In this document: positions 19,760 to 29,346 of the stretch, one piece after another
Numbering within the stretch: the first letter of the stretch is position 1
Layout: the number at the start of each line of letters is the position of its first letter
Assembly: GCF_018128905.1 (NCBI RefSeq)
Contig: NZ_CP063808.1
Location: 6,262,001-6,326,000 of the forward strand
Direction: 5' to 3'
Source: Streptomyces sp. A2-16
GTDB lineage: Bacteria > Actinomycetota > Actinomycetes > Streptomycetales > Streptomycetaceae
Length of the DNA stretch: 64,000 nucleotides
Notes under the pieces: model-generated
The model's database searches: none
What the model saw: only the letters and a program-made list of their open reading frames with translations
Told to the model about the DNA's origin: nothing
Translations under genes and position numbers: made by a program

Positions 19760-20442
19760 GGATCGGTCCTTCCGGTGGTGGCGGTGAGGGCGCGCAGCGG
19801 GTCGTGCGCGGGCGGCTCGGCCGCCTCCTCCAGCAGCGCCGCGACGGTCGCCTCCCAGGAGGGCAGGGCGTGCCGGGAGCGGTAGGCGAGGAGGGCGTCC
19901 ATGGTGTCGCGGGGCAGCCGGATCCAGCCGCAGCCGGGGAAGTGCTGCTCGACCATCTCCCGCCAGGCGGTGACGGGCATCCGGAAGGCCGCCTCGCGGT
20001 CCCACGGGACGGGCTCCACCTGGAAGCCGCCGGTTCCGGTGAACGCCGTACCGGAGAAGAGCATCAGCAGGGGGACCTCGCCGTCGGTGAGGGCGGTGAG
20101 GTAGCGGGTCGCGGCGATCTCCAAGTCGTAGGTGCAGGGCACGACGAGGTCGGTCTCGATCTCCCCGGTGAAGCTCGGGACCATGACCGAGACCTGGGCG
20201 AACTGCACCGGTTGGAGCGTGCTGCCCCAGCGTGAGCGCTCGCCGAAGAGGTCCGCGAGACCGTCCGCCTCGGCAGGCGCGTAGCCGCGGCGGGCGGGTT
20301 CGATGCGGATCTGGCAGCGCAGTGCGAGGGCGTGCACGCGCGCGTTGTCGGCGGCGGTGACGCGCAGCCGGAAGACGAGGGTCGGTCCGGCGGCGTACCG
20401 GTCGGCGCGGACGCCGGTGCAGGCGAAGGAGAAATCGGTCAC
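19756..20442 (-). CDS. DUF6084-like hydrogenase-operon protein
   Basis: A 228-aa soluble protein beginning VTDFSFACTGVRADRYAAGP. Family-like segments are TLVFRLRVTAADNARVHALA, LRCQIRIEPARRGYAPAEAD and LADLFGERSRWGSTLQPVQF. The body is beta-rich and no enzyme motif is visible. Start and stop each overlap neighbours by 4 bases. The DUF assignment is from memory of the family; the function is unknown but tied to the hydrogenase by operon position. Confidence 0.75.
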   Translation of the reverse strand: MTDFSFACTGVRADRYAAGPTLVFRLRVTAADNARVHALALRCQIRIEPARRGYAPAEADGLADLFGERSRWGSTLQPVQFAQVSVMVPSFTGEIETDLVVPCTYDLEIAATRYLTALTDGEVPLLMLFSGTAFTGTGGFQVEPVPWDREAAFRMPVTAWREMVEQHFPGCGWIRLPRDTMDALLAYRSRHALPSWEATVAALLEEAAEPPAHDPLRALTATTGRTDP

Positions 20443-21080
20443 GGGTGACCCACCTCGCCCAGGGGCCGGACGCGTCGCGCGACGTCCGCGAAGAACGCGT
20501 CCAGCGCGGCGCGGGCCTCGGCCCCACCGTCGAAGCCCTGCCACAACAGGCGCATACGGCCGACGAGTTCGTAGCAGATGTCGATCGGTACGAGGTGACA
20601 CTCGAAGCGGCCGTCGGTGCGGCGCAGCAGCAGTGCCTCCACGTCGGGTTCGAGCAGTTCGGCGAGGCGGCTGCCACCGAGGACGTCCGTCCACGTGGCC
20701 GGTTCGAGTTCGCTCTCGGTGGCTCCGGCCGGGCTCGGGTAGAGGGCGACCAGCCGGTCGAGCGCCGCGTTGCGGAAGAGGAAAGCGACGCCGACCGGGA
20801 TCTGCAGGGCCTCCCACGCGCTCTCGTCGAGGCGGTGTCCGGGGTCGGTGAGGTAGCGGGCCGGGACCGTGCGGAAGCGGCCCGCGGCGGCGCCCGGCTG
20901 CTCCATCAGCAGCGCGCACGGGGCGCAGGCACAGACGAGGGCGCGTTTCTCGGTGTCGACGAGATGACGGTGACCCGCCTCCACCGCCACGGCGCACAGC
21001 TCACACCGTTCGGGCTGCGGCGGCCTCTGGGTGAGGAACCTCCGCAGGCCGGGCGTGCGCGTCGCCGGGGACGCCGTCAT
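20439..21080 (-). CDS. DUF5947-like cysteine-containing hydrogenase-operon protein
   Basis: A 213-aa protein. The N-terminal part carries two cysteine pairs, CELC (PERCELCAVAVEAGHRHLVD) and CACAPC (ALVCACAPCALLMEQPG), which suggest a zinc or iron-sulfur site. RYLTDPGHRLDESAWEALQI and the C-terminal DICYELVGRMRLLWQGFDGG complete a compact domain. ATG 21080 overlaps the preceding stop (ATGA), and its stop overlaps the DUF6084-like start. The DUF label is from memory; an electron-transfer or assembly role is possible. Confidence 0.75.
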   Translation of the reverse strand: MTASPATRTPGLRRFLTQRPPQPERCELCAVAVEAGHRHLVDTEKRALVCACAPCALLMEQPGAAAGRFRTVPARYLTDPGHRLDESAWEALQIPVGVAFLFRNAALDRLVALYPSPAGATESELEPATWTDVLGGSRLAELLEPDVEALLLRRTDGRFECHLVPIDICYELVGRMRLLWQGFDGGAEARAALDAFFADVARRVRPLGEVGHP

Positions 21081-21595
21081 CGGGCCCCCGTCGGTGCCGT
21101 GCCGATCTGGAGGAGCGTCGGCCCCGCGGCAGCGGTCTGTACGTCGACCGCTCTGACCTCCGGTGCGAAGCAGGCGAGCGCTGCCTCCGCGGCCTCCCGG
21201 GCACCCGTGCCGGAGCCGCAACCGCAGCCGCCGGCCTCCCGGGCCCGCACGGTCAGGGTGCCGCTCTCCTCGTCGAAGCCCACCACCTCCAGGGTGTGGT
21301 CCCGGACCCCGTCGAGGGCGCGGGCGATGCGGGTGTCACGGTCCTCGGGGTGCAGGTCGTGCAGGACGAGGAGGCTCGCGACCAGGTCGTCGCCCAGGAG
21401 GCGTGCCGCCGCTTCGCCGGGAGCGCCGGACAGCAACTGGAGGATGCGGGCGAGTCCTGCACCGTAGAAGTCCATGAGGGACCGGACGAGCTCCTCCGCC
21501 GCCGCGGCGGCGGCCGGGTCGCCGCTCTCGGCCAGCCTGTCGAGGATCTCCTCGACACGGCGCCCCGTCTGCTCCGTGGAGCTGACCGCGCTCAT
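21077..21595 (-). CDS. NifU-like C-terminal domain protein of the hydrogenase operon
   Basis: A 172-aa protein with a helical N-terminal half (VEEILDRLAESGDPAAAAAA onward) and a C-terminal NifU_C-like part, TLEVVGFDEESGTLTVRARE, followed by the cysteine cluster GGCGCGSG and ALACFAPEVRAVDVQ. NifU-type domains handle iron-sulfur clusters, so a role in cluster supply to the small subunit or in electron transfer is plausible. ATG 21595 overlaps the hhyL stop (ATGA), and its own stop overlaps the next gene in the same way. Confidence 0.8.
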   Translation of the reverse strand: MSAVSSTEQTGRRVEEILDRLAESGDPAAAAAAEELVRSLMDFYGAGLARILQLLSGAPGEAAARLLGDDLVASLLVLHDLHPEDRDTRIARALDGVRDHTLEVVGFDEESGTLTVRAREAGGCGCGSGTGAREAAEAALACFAPEVRAVDVQTAAAGPTLLQIGTAPTGAR

Positions 21596-23376
21596 CCGCC
21601 CAGTCCGCTCAGGCCGGTGGGCACGTGCATCGACTTCACCGTCTTGCCGCCCCCGACGTACATGTGGACGCCACAGGGCAGACAGGGGTCGAAGCTGCGG
21701 ACGGCGCGCATGATGTCGATGCCCTTGAAGTTCTCCGGGGTGTTCTCCTCGAAGATGGGCGTGTTCTGCACGGCGTCCTCGTACGGCCCCGGCGTGCCGT
21801 AGGTGTCCCGGACGCTGGCGTTCCAGGGGGTCGGCGGGTACGGGTGGTAGTTGGCGATCTTGCCGTCCCGGATCACCATGTGGTGGGAGAGGACACCGCG
21901 GACCGCCTCGGTGAAGCCGACGCCGATGCTCTCCTCCGGAACCTCGAACTTCTCCCAGGTCTGGGTGCGTCCGGCGCGGACCTCCGCCAGTCCCTTCTCC
22001 GCGAAGTGCAGGGCGACGGCGGCGGCGTACGCCTGGAAGTACGTGCGGGCGCGGTTGCGCTCCAGCGCGTTGGACCACTTCGGGATCTTCCACTCGAAGG
22101 TGGTCTCCGGCTTGGTCATGGTGCGGGGCAGGTTGATGACCACGCTCTGGCCGGTGGCCTTGACGTACCCGATGTCGACGAGGCCGGACAGGGCGGTCGA
22201 CCACAGGCGGGCGATGGGGCCGCCGCCGGTGTCCAGGGCGAGGTGGTCCTTGCCGTCGAACCAGCGCGGGGACATGACCCAGCTGTACTTGTCGTCGAAG
22301 TTCCGCTTCTGCGGGGTGGGGATGGTGTGCTGGTTCCACGGGTGGCGCGGGTCGACCGGGTTGCCGAGCGGGTCGTGGGTGACGAACTGTTCCTGGCCCT
22401 GCCAGTCCTCGTAGTAGGAGCTGCCCAGCAGGATGCGGATGCCGAGGTTGATCTCGGTGAGGTCGTTGGTGACGAGCTTGCCGTCGACGATGACACCGGG
22501 GGTGACGAACATGCGCCGGCCCCAGTCGGTCATGTTGGCGTAGGTGAAGTCGCAGTACTCGGGGTCGTTGAGCGCGCCCCAGCAGCCGAGCAGGACTCGT
22601 CGGCGGCCCACTTCCTCGTACCCGGGCAGCGCCTCGTAGAAGAAGTCGAACAGGTCGTCGTGGAGGGGCACGACGCGCTTCATGAACTCCACGTAGCGCA
22701 TCAGCCGGCTGAGGTAGTCCGTGAACAGCTGCACCGAGGCGATGGTGCCGACGCCGCCCGGGTAGAGCGTGGAGGGGTGCACATGGCGGCCCTCCATCAG
22801 GCAGAACATCTCGCGCGTGTAGCGGCTGACCTGGAGGGCCTCGCGGTAGAACTCGCCCTCCAGGGGGTTGAGCGAGCGCATGATGTCGGCGATCGTGCGG
22901 TAGCCGTGCTCGGCGGCGTGCGGGGCCTCGGTGCGCTCGGCGAGTTCGAGGACGCCCGGGTTGGTCTCCTTGACCATCTTCTCGCAGTAGTCGACCCCGA
23001 CCAGGTTCTCCTGGAAGATGTTGTGGTCGAACATGTACTCCGCGGACTCGCCGAGGTTGATGATCCACTCACCGAGGTGCGGGGGCTTCACGCCGTACGC
23101 CATGTTCTGCGCGTACACCGAGCAGGTGGCGTGGTTGTCACCGCAGATGCCGCAGATGCGGCTGGTGATGAAGTGGGCGTCGCGCGGGTCCTTGCCGCGC
23201 ATGAAGACGCTGTAGCCGCGGAAGACCGACGAGGTGCTGTAGCACTCGGCGACTCGCTTCTGCTTGAAGTCGATCTTCGTGTGGATGCCGAGACTGCCCA
23301 CGATCCGGGTGATCGGGTCCCAGGCCATCTCCACCAGGCCGCTGCCGTCGCCGGCCGCCTTCGTCGTCGGTGCCAT
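21592..23376 (-). CDS. hhyL: [NiFe]-hydrogenase large subunit, high-affinity group 1h/5
   Basis: A 594-aa catalytic subunit. The N-terminal nickel ligands are in RICGICGDNH (Cys75, Cys78) and the C-terminal ones in DPCLPCGVH (Cys565, Cys568, His571). A 23-residue extension after His571 is expected to be cleaved by the operon's endopeptidase. Other segments (EMAWDPITRIVGSLGIHTKI, GVGTIASVQLFTDYLSRLMR) fit the actinobacterial group 1h/5 enzymes, which oxidise atmospheric H2 to support energy needs during dormancy or sporulation. It lies 86 bases after hhyS. The symbol follows published Streptomyces usage. Confidence 0.95.
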   Translation of the reverse strand: MAPTTKAAGDGSGLVEMAWDPITRIVGSLGIHTKIDFKQKRVAECYSTSSVFRGYSVFMRGKDPRDAHFITSRICGICGDNHATCSVYAQNMAYGVKPPHLGEWIINLGESAEYMFDHNIFQENLVGVDYCEKMVKETNPGVLELAERTEAPHAAEHGYRTIADIMRSLNPLEGEFYREALQVSRYTREMFCLMEGRHVHPSTLYPGGVGTIASVQLFTDYLSRLMRYVEFMKRVVPLHDDLFDFFYEALPGYEEVGRRRVLLGCWGALNDPEYCDFTYANMTDWGRRMFVTPGVIVDGKLVTNDLTEINLGIRILLGSSYYEDWQGQEQFVTHDPLGNPVDPRHPWNQHTIPTPQKRNFDDKYSWVMSPRWFDGKDHLALDTGGGPIARLWSTALSGLVDIGYVKATGQSVVINLPRTMTKPETTFEWKIPKWSNALERNRARTYFQAYAAAVALHFAEKGLAEVRAGRTQTWEKFEVPEESIGVGFTEAVRGVLSHHMVIRDGKIANYHPYPPTPWNASVRDTYGTPGPYEDAVQNTPIFEENTPENFKGIDIMRAVRSFDPCLPCGVHMYVGGGKTVKSMHVPTGLSGLGG

Positions 23377-23462
23377 CTGTGTGCCGTGCCCTTCGTTGCG
23401 CGGGAGGTTCAGGTGGGGGGTGCATGCACGAGAACGGGGAGCGGATCAGCTGCGGCGGACGC

Positions 23463-24551
<1,089 letters not shown>

Positions 24552-24614
24552 GGGACCGCCTCCTGGGGAGGTAAGGGATGAAGGCCCAGATTTCGACCAT
24601 CGCTTCTCTTCGTA

Positions 24615-26396
24615 TCAGCCGTTCGGCCGTGACGAGACGCCGTGCAGGGCCATTCCGGTGACATCCGCGGCGGAGGGGATCGGACCGGTTTGCGCAACCG
24701 GGGCGGGACCGAGGTGCGGCGGGGTGCACGTCGGCCGCTCCTTGTGGACGAAGGAACGACGCAGCGCGTGGTACGGGGCATCCGGGTCGTCGAAGGTCCG
24801 GCGCATACGGGCCAGCTCCTGCTCACGGAAGCCGGCCAGTGGGGTCACGCTCTCCAGCCGGTCCAGCTCCGTCTTCTTCGCGGTGATCCTTGCCGCCGTC
24901 GCCGGCAGTGACGCCAGCCGGGCCGCCAGGCCGTCGACCTCCCCCGCGAACGCGTCCGGACCGCAGTCGACCACCCGGTCGACGAGGCCGAGGCGCAGAG
25001 CGGCCGCCGAGCTCACCGGGAGAGCCTCACGCATGAGCCGTTCCGCCGTCGCCGGACCCACCCTGCGCGGCAGGGTGTGCGTCCAGTACTCCGAGCCGTA
25101 CAGGCCCATCAGGCGGTAGTGAGGGTTCAGCACGGTGCCCGCGCGGCACCACACCTCGTCGGCCGCCAGGGCGAGCATCACGCCGCCCGCCGCCGCGTTG
25201 CCCGCGACCGCCGTGACCACCAGTCGGTCGGTCGTCGTCAGGACCGCCTCGACGAGATCGTCGATGGCGTTGATGTTCGCCCAGGACTCGGCGGCGGGGT
25301 CGTCCGCGGCCTCGATGACGCCCAGGTGGATCCCGTTGGAGAAGAAGTCCCGTTCGCCGCCCAGCACCAGTACGGACGTGGGCCGCTCGCACGCCTCCCG
25401 GTAGGCGTCCAGCAGACGTCGGCACTGCTCCGTGCTCATGGCGCCGCCCGGGAAGGAGAACGAGAGGAACCCGACGTCCCCGTCCTCCCGGTAGCGGATG
25501 TCCGTCCAGGTACGGTGCCGCACCTCGGGCAGCAGGGGCAGGGCGTGCTCGGGCAGGGGCGGCAGCAGGTCGCCCAGCGCCCGCACGGCAGGCAGTTTGT
25601 ACGTGGGCGGCTGCCCGGGCGCGCGCCGGGGCCGCAGCTCGGGGATCCACACGGCGCCGTCCTTGGTGGCCCGGCACACCGCCCCGGCCCGGGTGGCCAG
25701 CAGCTCGCCCGGGCGGCCGCGCAGCGCGCTCTCGTGATGACCGCCGTGCAGGTACCACTCACGACCGAGCAGGACGTCCAGCACACCGGGCTGCGAGTCA
25801 GCCGCCCTCAGCTTGCGCAGGACGTCCTGCGTGGAGTCCTCGGCCCAGTCGATGCGCCGGACGCTCTGGTCGAGGTAGGGGCGGGGGCGCAGCCGGGCGT
25901 CGGCCGTGCGTGCCACGTCCTGCTTGCGTGGTACGTGGGTTCCCTCGGCGAAGCGCTCCACCGCGAGCAGGACGGCCTCGAGCGCGGCGTCGGCGATCTC
26001 GCCCCGGTACAGCTCGCTCTTGGGAACCGGAGGGACCCGGCACGGGACACAGGCCCACACGTCACCGGCGTCCATCTCCCGGTCGGCCTGCAGGACGGTG
26101 ACGCCCCACTGGTCGACGCCCTCGTGAATCGCCCAGTCCAGGGAGGAGGGACCACGGTCGCCCACGGGCCCCGGATGGACGATGAGGCAGGTGTGCGCTG
26201 CCCACACCTCCTCGGGAATCGCCGTCTTCAGCATCGGCGCCACGACGAGCTGCGGTGCATGCCGCCGCACGATGTCGGGCAACGGGCTGCCGGGCAGGGC
26301 GAGTTCCACCGCCACGATGTGGCCACGGTCGCGCAGTTCGGCGAAGACACGCTGGGTGAGGCTGTTGAACGCACTGGCCAGGAGCAGGATGTGCAC
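24615..26396 (-). CDS. hypX: CO-ligand synthase HypX/HoxX
   Basis: A 593-aa two-domain maturation protein. The N-terminal part is like methionyl-tRNA formyltransferase (MHILLLASAFNSLTQRVFAE, then HPGPVGDRGPSSLDWAI), and the C-terminal part is a crotonase/enoyl-CoA hydratase-like domain (FFSNGIHLGVIEAADDP, AGNAAAGGVMLALAADEVW, GLYGSEYW). HypX makes the active-site CO from formyl-tetrahydrofolate under aerobic conditions. Its presence agrees with a hydrogenase matured in air. It lies 63 bases upstream of hhyS and is probably in the same operon. Confidence 0.93.
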   Translation of the reverse strand: MHILLLASAFNSLTQRVFAELRDRGHIVAVELALPGSPLPDIVRRHAPQLVVAPMLKTAIPEEVWAAHTCLIVHPGPVGDRGPSSLDWAIHEGVDQWGVTVLQADREMDAGDVWACVPCRVPPVPKSELYRGEIADAALEAVLLAVERFAEGTHVPRKQDVARTADARLRPRPYLDQSVRRIDWAEDSTQDVLRKLRAADSQPGVLDVLLGREWYLHGGHHESALRGRPGELLATRAGAVCRATKDGAVWIPELRPRRAPGQPPTYKLPAVRALGDLLPPLPEHALPLLPEVRHRTWTDIRYREDGDVGFLSFSFPGGAMSTEQCRRLLDAYREACERPTSVLVLGGERDFFSNGIHLGVIEAADDPAAESWANINAIDDLVEAVLTTTDRLVVTAVAGNAAAGGVMLALAADEVWCRAGTVLNPHYRLMGLYGSEYWTHTLPRRVGPATAERLMREALPVSSAAALRLGLVDRVVDCGPDAFAGEVDGLAARLASLPATAARITAKKTELDRLESVTPLAGFREQELARMRRTFDDPDAPYHALRRSFVHKERPTCTPPHLGPAPVAQTGPIPSAADVTGMALHGVSSRPNG

Positions 26397-26558
26397 CGCT
26401 GCCTCCGAGACGGACGAACGGCAGGCAGGGATGCCCGCCGGACGCGATCCTCGGGCAGGGCGGCCTGCCGTTCCCGACGACAGGCGGTGGGATCATCCGA
26501 AAGCGGGCGCCGATCCTCCGTCCGGCTCACCGGCCACGACCGACGGCGCCACGGATGA

Positions 26559-26816
26559 TCACATGCGTCGCAGGCCGCTGGTCATGCGCTCCCACCGGGA
26601 GCGGGTGGCACCGAAGTGCGTCTCGTGTGCCCAGATGTGGGTGCAGGACCGGCACTGCAGGTGAAGCAGGCTGCCGACGTGGGACAGCAGGTAGCGCCAG
26701 TGCTCGGAACAGGTGCGCCCCTGCTCGCAGGTGGCGCACCCGCGACGGTCGTCGCAGTTCGGGCAGGCCACCCAGGCGCGCCGCCCGATGTCGGCCTGCG
26801 GGTCAAGCGGCAGCAT
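26559..26816 (-). CDS. Small cysteine-rich protein, probable zinc ribbon, hydrogenase-associated
   Basis: An 85-aa protein. Cysteines fall in groups: ACPNC, RRGCATCEQGRTC and QCRSCTHIW, with His in EHWRYLLSHVGSLLHL and HETHFG. This suggests two metal-binding knuckles. ATG 26816 was chosen because upstream codons in the frame are antisense-like. It overlaps the end of the preceding acidic-protein gene by 14 bases and lies 162 bases from hypX. The function is unknown; it may serve as a metal-binding or protein-docking accessory. Confidence 0.65.
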   Translation of the reverse strand: MLPLDPQADIGRRAWVACPNCDDRRGCATCEQGRTCSEHWRYLLSHVGSLLHLQCRSCTHIWAHETHFGATRSRWERMTSGLRRM

Positions 26817-27117
26817 CGCCGCCCCCTCTCCGAGGCAGCACGCCGGCCGAGACCAGCTCGTCGTACACGCGCTGCTGCTCCGGGCTGAGGCCGGAATACA
26901 GCAGCTGGTACGCCGCTTCCTCGCCGCGCAGCGCGGCGACGGGGTCCCAGTCGGGTCCGAGAGCGTCCAGGACATGAGCGCGCCGGAGGAGTTCATGCGA
27001 GCTCAGGTCGACGACCAGGTCGACCGTCGGGAGCGGGTCGGGTCGGTCCGTCGCGGGCGTGCTTTCCGCGGCGGTCTCGTCCGGTTCGCCTGGAAGGGCG
27101 CGGTTGTCGGGGGACAC
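26803..27117 (-). CDS. Small acidic protein, first gene of the hydrogenase operon
   Basis: A 104-aa acidic protein from GTG 27117 (MSPDNRALPGEPDE). The C-terminal half has a recognisable conserved look: LDALGPDWDPVAALRGEEAA then YQLLYSGLSPEQQRVYDEL. From memory it recalls the small actinobacterial family called DUF6400. The start is uncertain because no good ribosome-binding site precedes GTG 27117; GTG 27207 is in frame. Two small genes leading into hypX suggest that the operon promoter lies in 27118-27352. Confidence 0.55.
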   Translation of the reverse strand: MSPDNRALPGEPDETAAESTPATDRPDPLPTVDLVVDLSSHELLRRAHVLDALGPDWDPVAALRGEEAAYQLLYSGLSPEQQRVYDELVSAGVLPRRGGGDAAA

Positions 27118-27259
27118 GGGACCGAACGTAGGCAAGCGCTTCTCGCCCGGGCAAGAGCAGGTGGGAGAAGTCACAGCGGACCACTGCGGAGGTCGGCACC
27201 ATCCCACCGGAACACGTCAGCGCTTTGCTGAGCCCGCACGGACCGGTCGCCCCGCCGAC

Positions 27260-27287
27260 GACCGGAGGCCCGTGAAAGCCTCCGGTC
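27260..27287. promoter_or_regulatory. Perfect 10-bp hairpin between divergent genes
   Basis: GACCGGAGGC (27260-27269) and GCCTCCGGTC (27278-27287) are perfect complements around the loop CCGTGAAA. The hairpin lies in the 235-base divergent spacer, 66 bases before the metallophosphoesterase start. It may be an operator or a leader structure. The rest of the spacer shows no clear motif. Confidence 0.45.
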
Positions 27288-27352
27288 CAGGTGGGCCGCA
27301 AGGGGGACCGGATACGCTGCGTGGGACGGCAGACCGGTCCGAGAGGTGGAGT

Positions 27353-28573
27353 GTGACCGAGACCAGCGACACCCGTCCCGCCGACAGTGAAGCCACGGCT
27401 CCGCGGCGGAGCCACCTGCTCCGCCTGATGCGGTACCTCCCCCTGATCGCGCCCGTTCTGCTGTGGGCCGTGCCCTGCTGGGTGCTCCTGTACGCCGGCC
27501 AGCACTGGACGTTGCCCGTCACGCTCATCGGCACCGCCCTGTTCGCCGCCGGTCTCGTGTGCATGCCGCTCGCGATGATGCGCGGCCACGGCAGGCGGCA
27601 GCAGGACCGGGCGGCGATCCTCGGTGACACCCTGCTGGGCGGCAGCTGGGTGCTGTTCACCTGGTCCGTTCTGCTCGGTGTCCTCCTGCGGCTCGCCCTG
27701 ACCGTGGCCGGTGTCGGCGGGAGTCAGGACCGGGCCCGGATCGTCACGTGGGCCGTGCTCGGGGTGACCGCTCTCCTCCTCGTCTGGGGGTACGCCGAAG
27801 CCCGTCGCGTGCCACGCGTGCGCCGACTCGACGTGCAACTCCCCCGGCTGGGCGCCGGGTTGGACGGCATCCGCGTCGCCCTCATCACCGACACCCACTA
27901 CGGCCCGCTCGACCGGGCCCGCTGGTCGGCGCGGGTGTGCGAGACGGTGAACACGCTGGAGGCAGACCTGGTCTGCCACACCGGCGACATCGCCGACGGC
28001 ACAGCCGAACGCCGCCGCGCACAGGCCGCCCCCCTCGCGACCGTGCGGGCCACCTACGCCCGGGTCTACGTCACCGGCAACCACGAGTACTACAGCGAGG
28101 CGCAGGGCTGGGTCGACCTGATGGACGAGCTGGGCTGGGAGCCGCTGCGCAACCGCCATCTGCTGCTCGAACGCGGCGGTGACACCCTCGTGGTCGCCGG
28201 CGTGGACGACGTCACCGCCGAGTCCTCCGGCCTGGCAGGCCACCGCGCCCACCTCGACGGGGCCCTGAACGGCGCCGAGCCCGACCTGCCCGTCCTGCTC
28301 CTGGCCCACCAGCCCAAGTTCATCGACCGGGCGGCGGCCGCCGGCATCGATCTCCAGTTGTCCGGCCACACCCACGGCGGCCAGATCTGGCCCTTCCACC
28401 ACCTGGTCCGCCTCGACCAGCCCGCCCTCGCCGGCCTCAGCCGCCACGGGGCCCGCACCCTCCTCTACACCAGCCGCGGCACCGGCTTCTGGGGCCCGCC
28501 GTTCCGCGTCTTCGCCCCCAGCGAGATCACCCTGCTCGTACTCCGCTCCCCGCACGCGCCCACCTCGCCTTAG
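27353..28573 (+). CDS. Membrane-anchored metallophosphoesterase (YaeI-like)
   Basis: A 406-aa protein. Four hydrophobic spans in residues 25-150 (for example YLPLIAPVLLWAVPCWVLLY) form a membrane part. A calcineurin-like phosphoesterase domain follows with all metal motifs: ITDTHYG, HTGDIADG, GNHEY, AHQP and SGHTHGGQ. The catalytic domain is predicted outside or at the membrane face and should hydrolyse a phosphodiester or phospho-lipid-type substrate. The start is GTG 27353 with GAGAGGTGGAG just upstream. It is divergent from the hydrogenase operon. Confidence 0.9.
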   Translation: MTETSDTRPADSEATAPRRSHLLRLMRYLPLIAPVLLWAVPCWVLLYAGQHWTLPVTLIGTALFAAGLVCMPLAMMRGHGRRQQDRAAILGDTLLGGSWVLFTWSVLLGVLLRLALTVAGVGGSQDRARIVTWAVLGVTALLLVWGYAEARRVPRVRRLDVQLPRLGAGLDGIRVALITDTHYGPLDRARWSARVCETVNTLEADLVCHTGDIADGTAERRRAQAAPLATVRATYARVYVTGNHEYYSEAQGWVDLMDELGWEPLRNRHLLLERGGDTLVVAGVDDVTAESSGLAGHRAHLDGALNGAEPDLPVLLLAHQPKFIDRAAAAGIDLQLSGHTHGGQIWPFHHLVRLDQPALAGLSRHGARTLLYTSRGTGFWGPPFRVFAPSEITLLVLRSPHAPTSP

Positions 28574-28631
28574 CGCCGGACGGGCCGACGCGGCCATGCC
28601 CTGCGCAGGTCGGCGGCACCTGGCTCGTGCC

Positions 28632-29254
28632 CTACCGGCAGCCCACGCTCGTGCGGTCGCAGCCGGACCGCCGGCCAGGGAGGTTCAGGTCATCCCCCGG
28701 CACGCTCGTGCGGTCCTCGCGGCGGTCGAGCCACTCGGCCCCGCCGTCCGGGGTGAGCAGGGCGATCCCGGTGCCCGCGGCGGCGATCCAGGTGCCGGGG
28801 CGATGTCGACGTGGACGAAGCGACCGTCGGGGAACGGGCTGCGCAGTGCGCTCAGGTAGTCGGGGCCGCCGAGGGAGGCGGGGAAGATCTTGATCGCGGC
28901 GCCGCCGAGGGCGAGGGCGCGTTCGATCTCGGTCGGCGTGAGGACTCCCATCAGCACGGGGACGCCGATGCCCGCGAGTCCGTCGACAACGGCCGGAGTG
29001 ACGAGGCAGGAGGCTCCGGCGTCCACGGCGCGGGCGGCGTCCGCCGGGGTGCGCACGGTTCCGGCGCCGATCAGTGCGTCGGGGCCCATTTCGGCGCGGG
29101 CCCGCTCGATCACCGTCAGGGCGTCGGTGGTGGTCAGCGAGACCTCCACGGCGGCGATGCCCTCCTCGGCGAGGGTGGTCACGGTGCGCAGGGCCGCGGC
29201 GGGGTCCTTGCCGCGGACGAGCGCCAACAGGCGGTGGGCTCGCAGGGATTCCAC
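28632..29254 (-). pseudogene. Decayed KDPG aldolase joined to an SMP-30/gluconolactonase fragment
   Basis: From GTG 29254 the frame encodes about 140 residues of a 2-dehydro-3-deoxyphosphogluconate aldolase: LLALVRGKDPAAALRTVTTL, VEVSLTTTDAL, GAGTVRTPADAARAVDAGAS and the Schiff-base Lys in AAIKIFPASLGGPDYLSAL. After SPFPDGRFV the family's phosphate-binding C-terminus is lost. Near 28801 another minus-strand frame continues with GTWIAAAGTGIALLTPDGG then AEWLDRRED, which resembles the middle of SMP-30/gluconolactonase proteins and ends at 28632. The join looks like a deletion between neighbouring sugar-acid genes. No full product is expected. Confidence 0.65.
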
Positions 29255-29346
29255 CAGGTTCGTGGGAGCGAGGTCTCCTCGGATCTGACGGTGGCCCGTC
29301 TCGCGGCACACCGACCAGGCATGGATGCGACGGGTCGACTCCCCTA

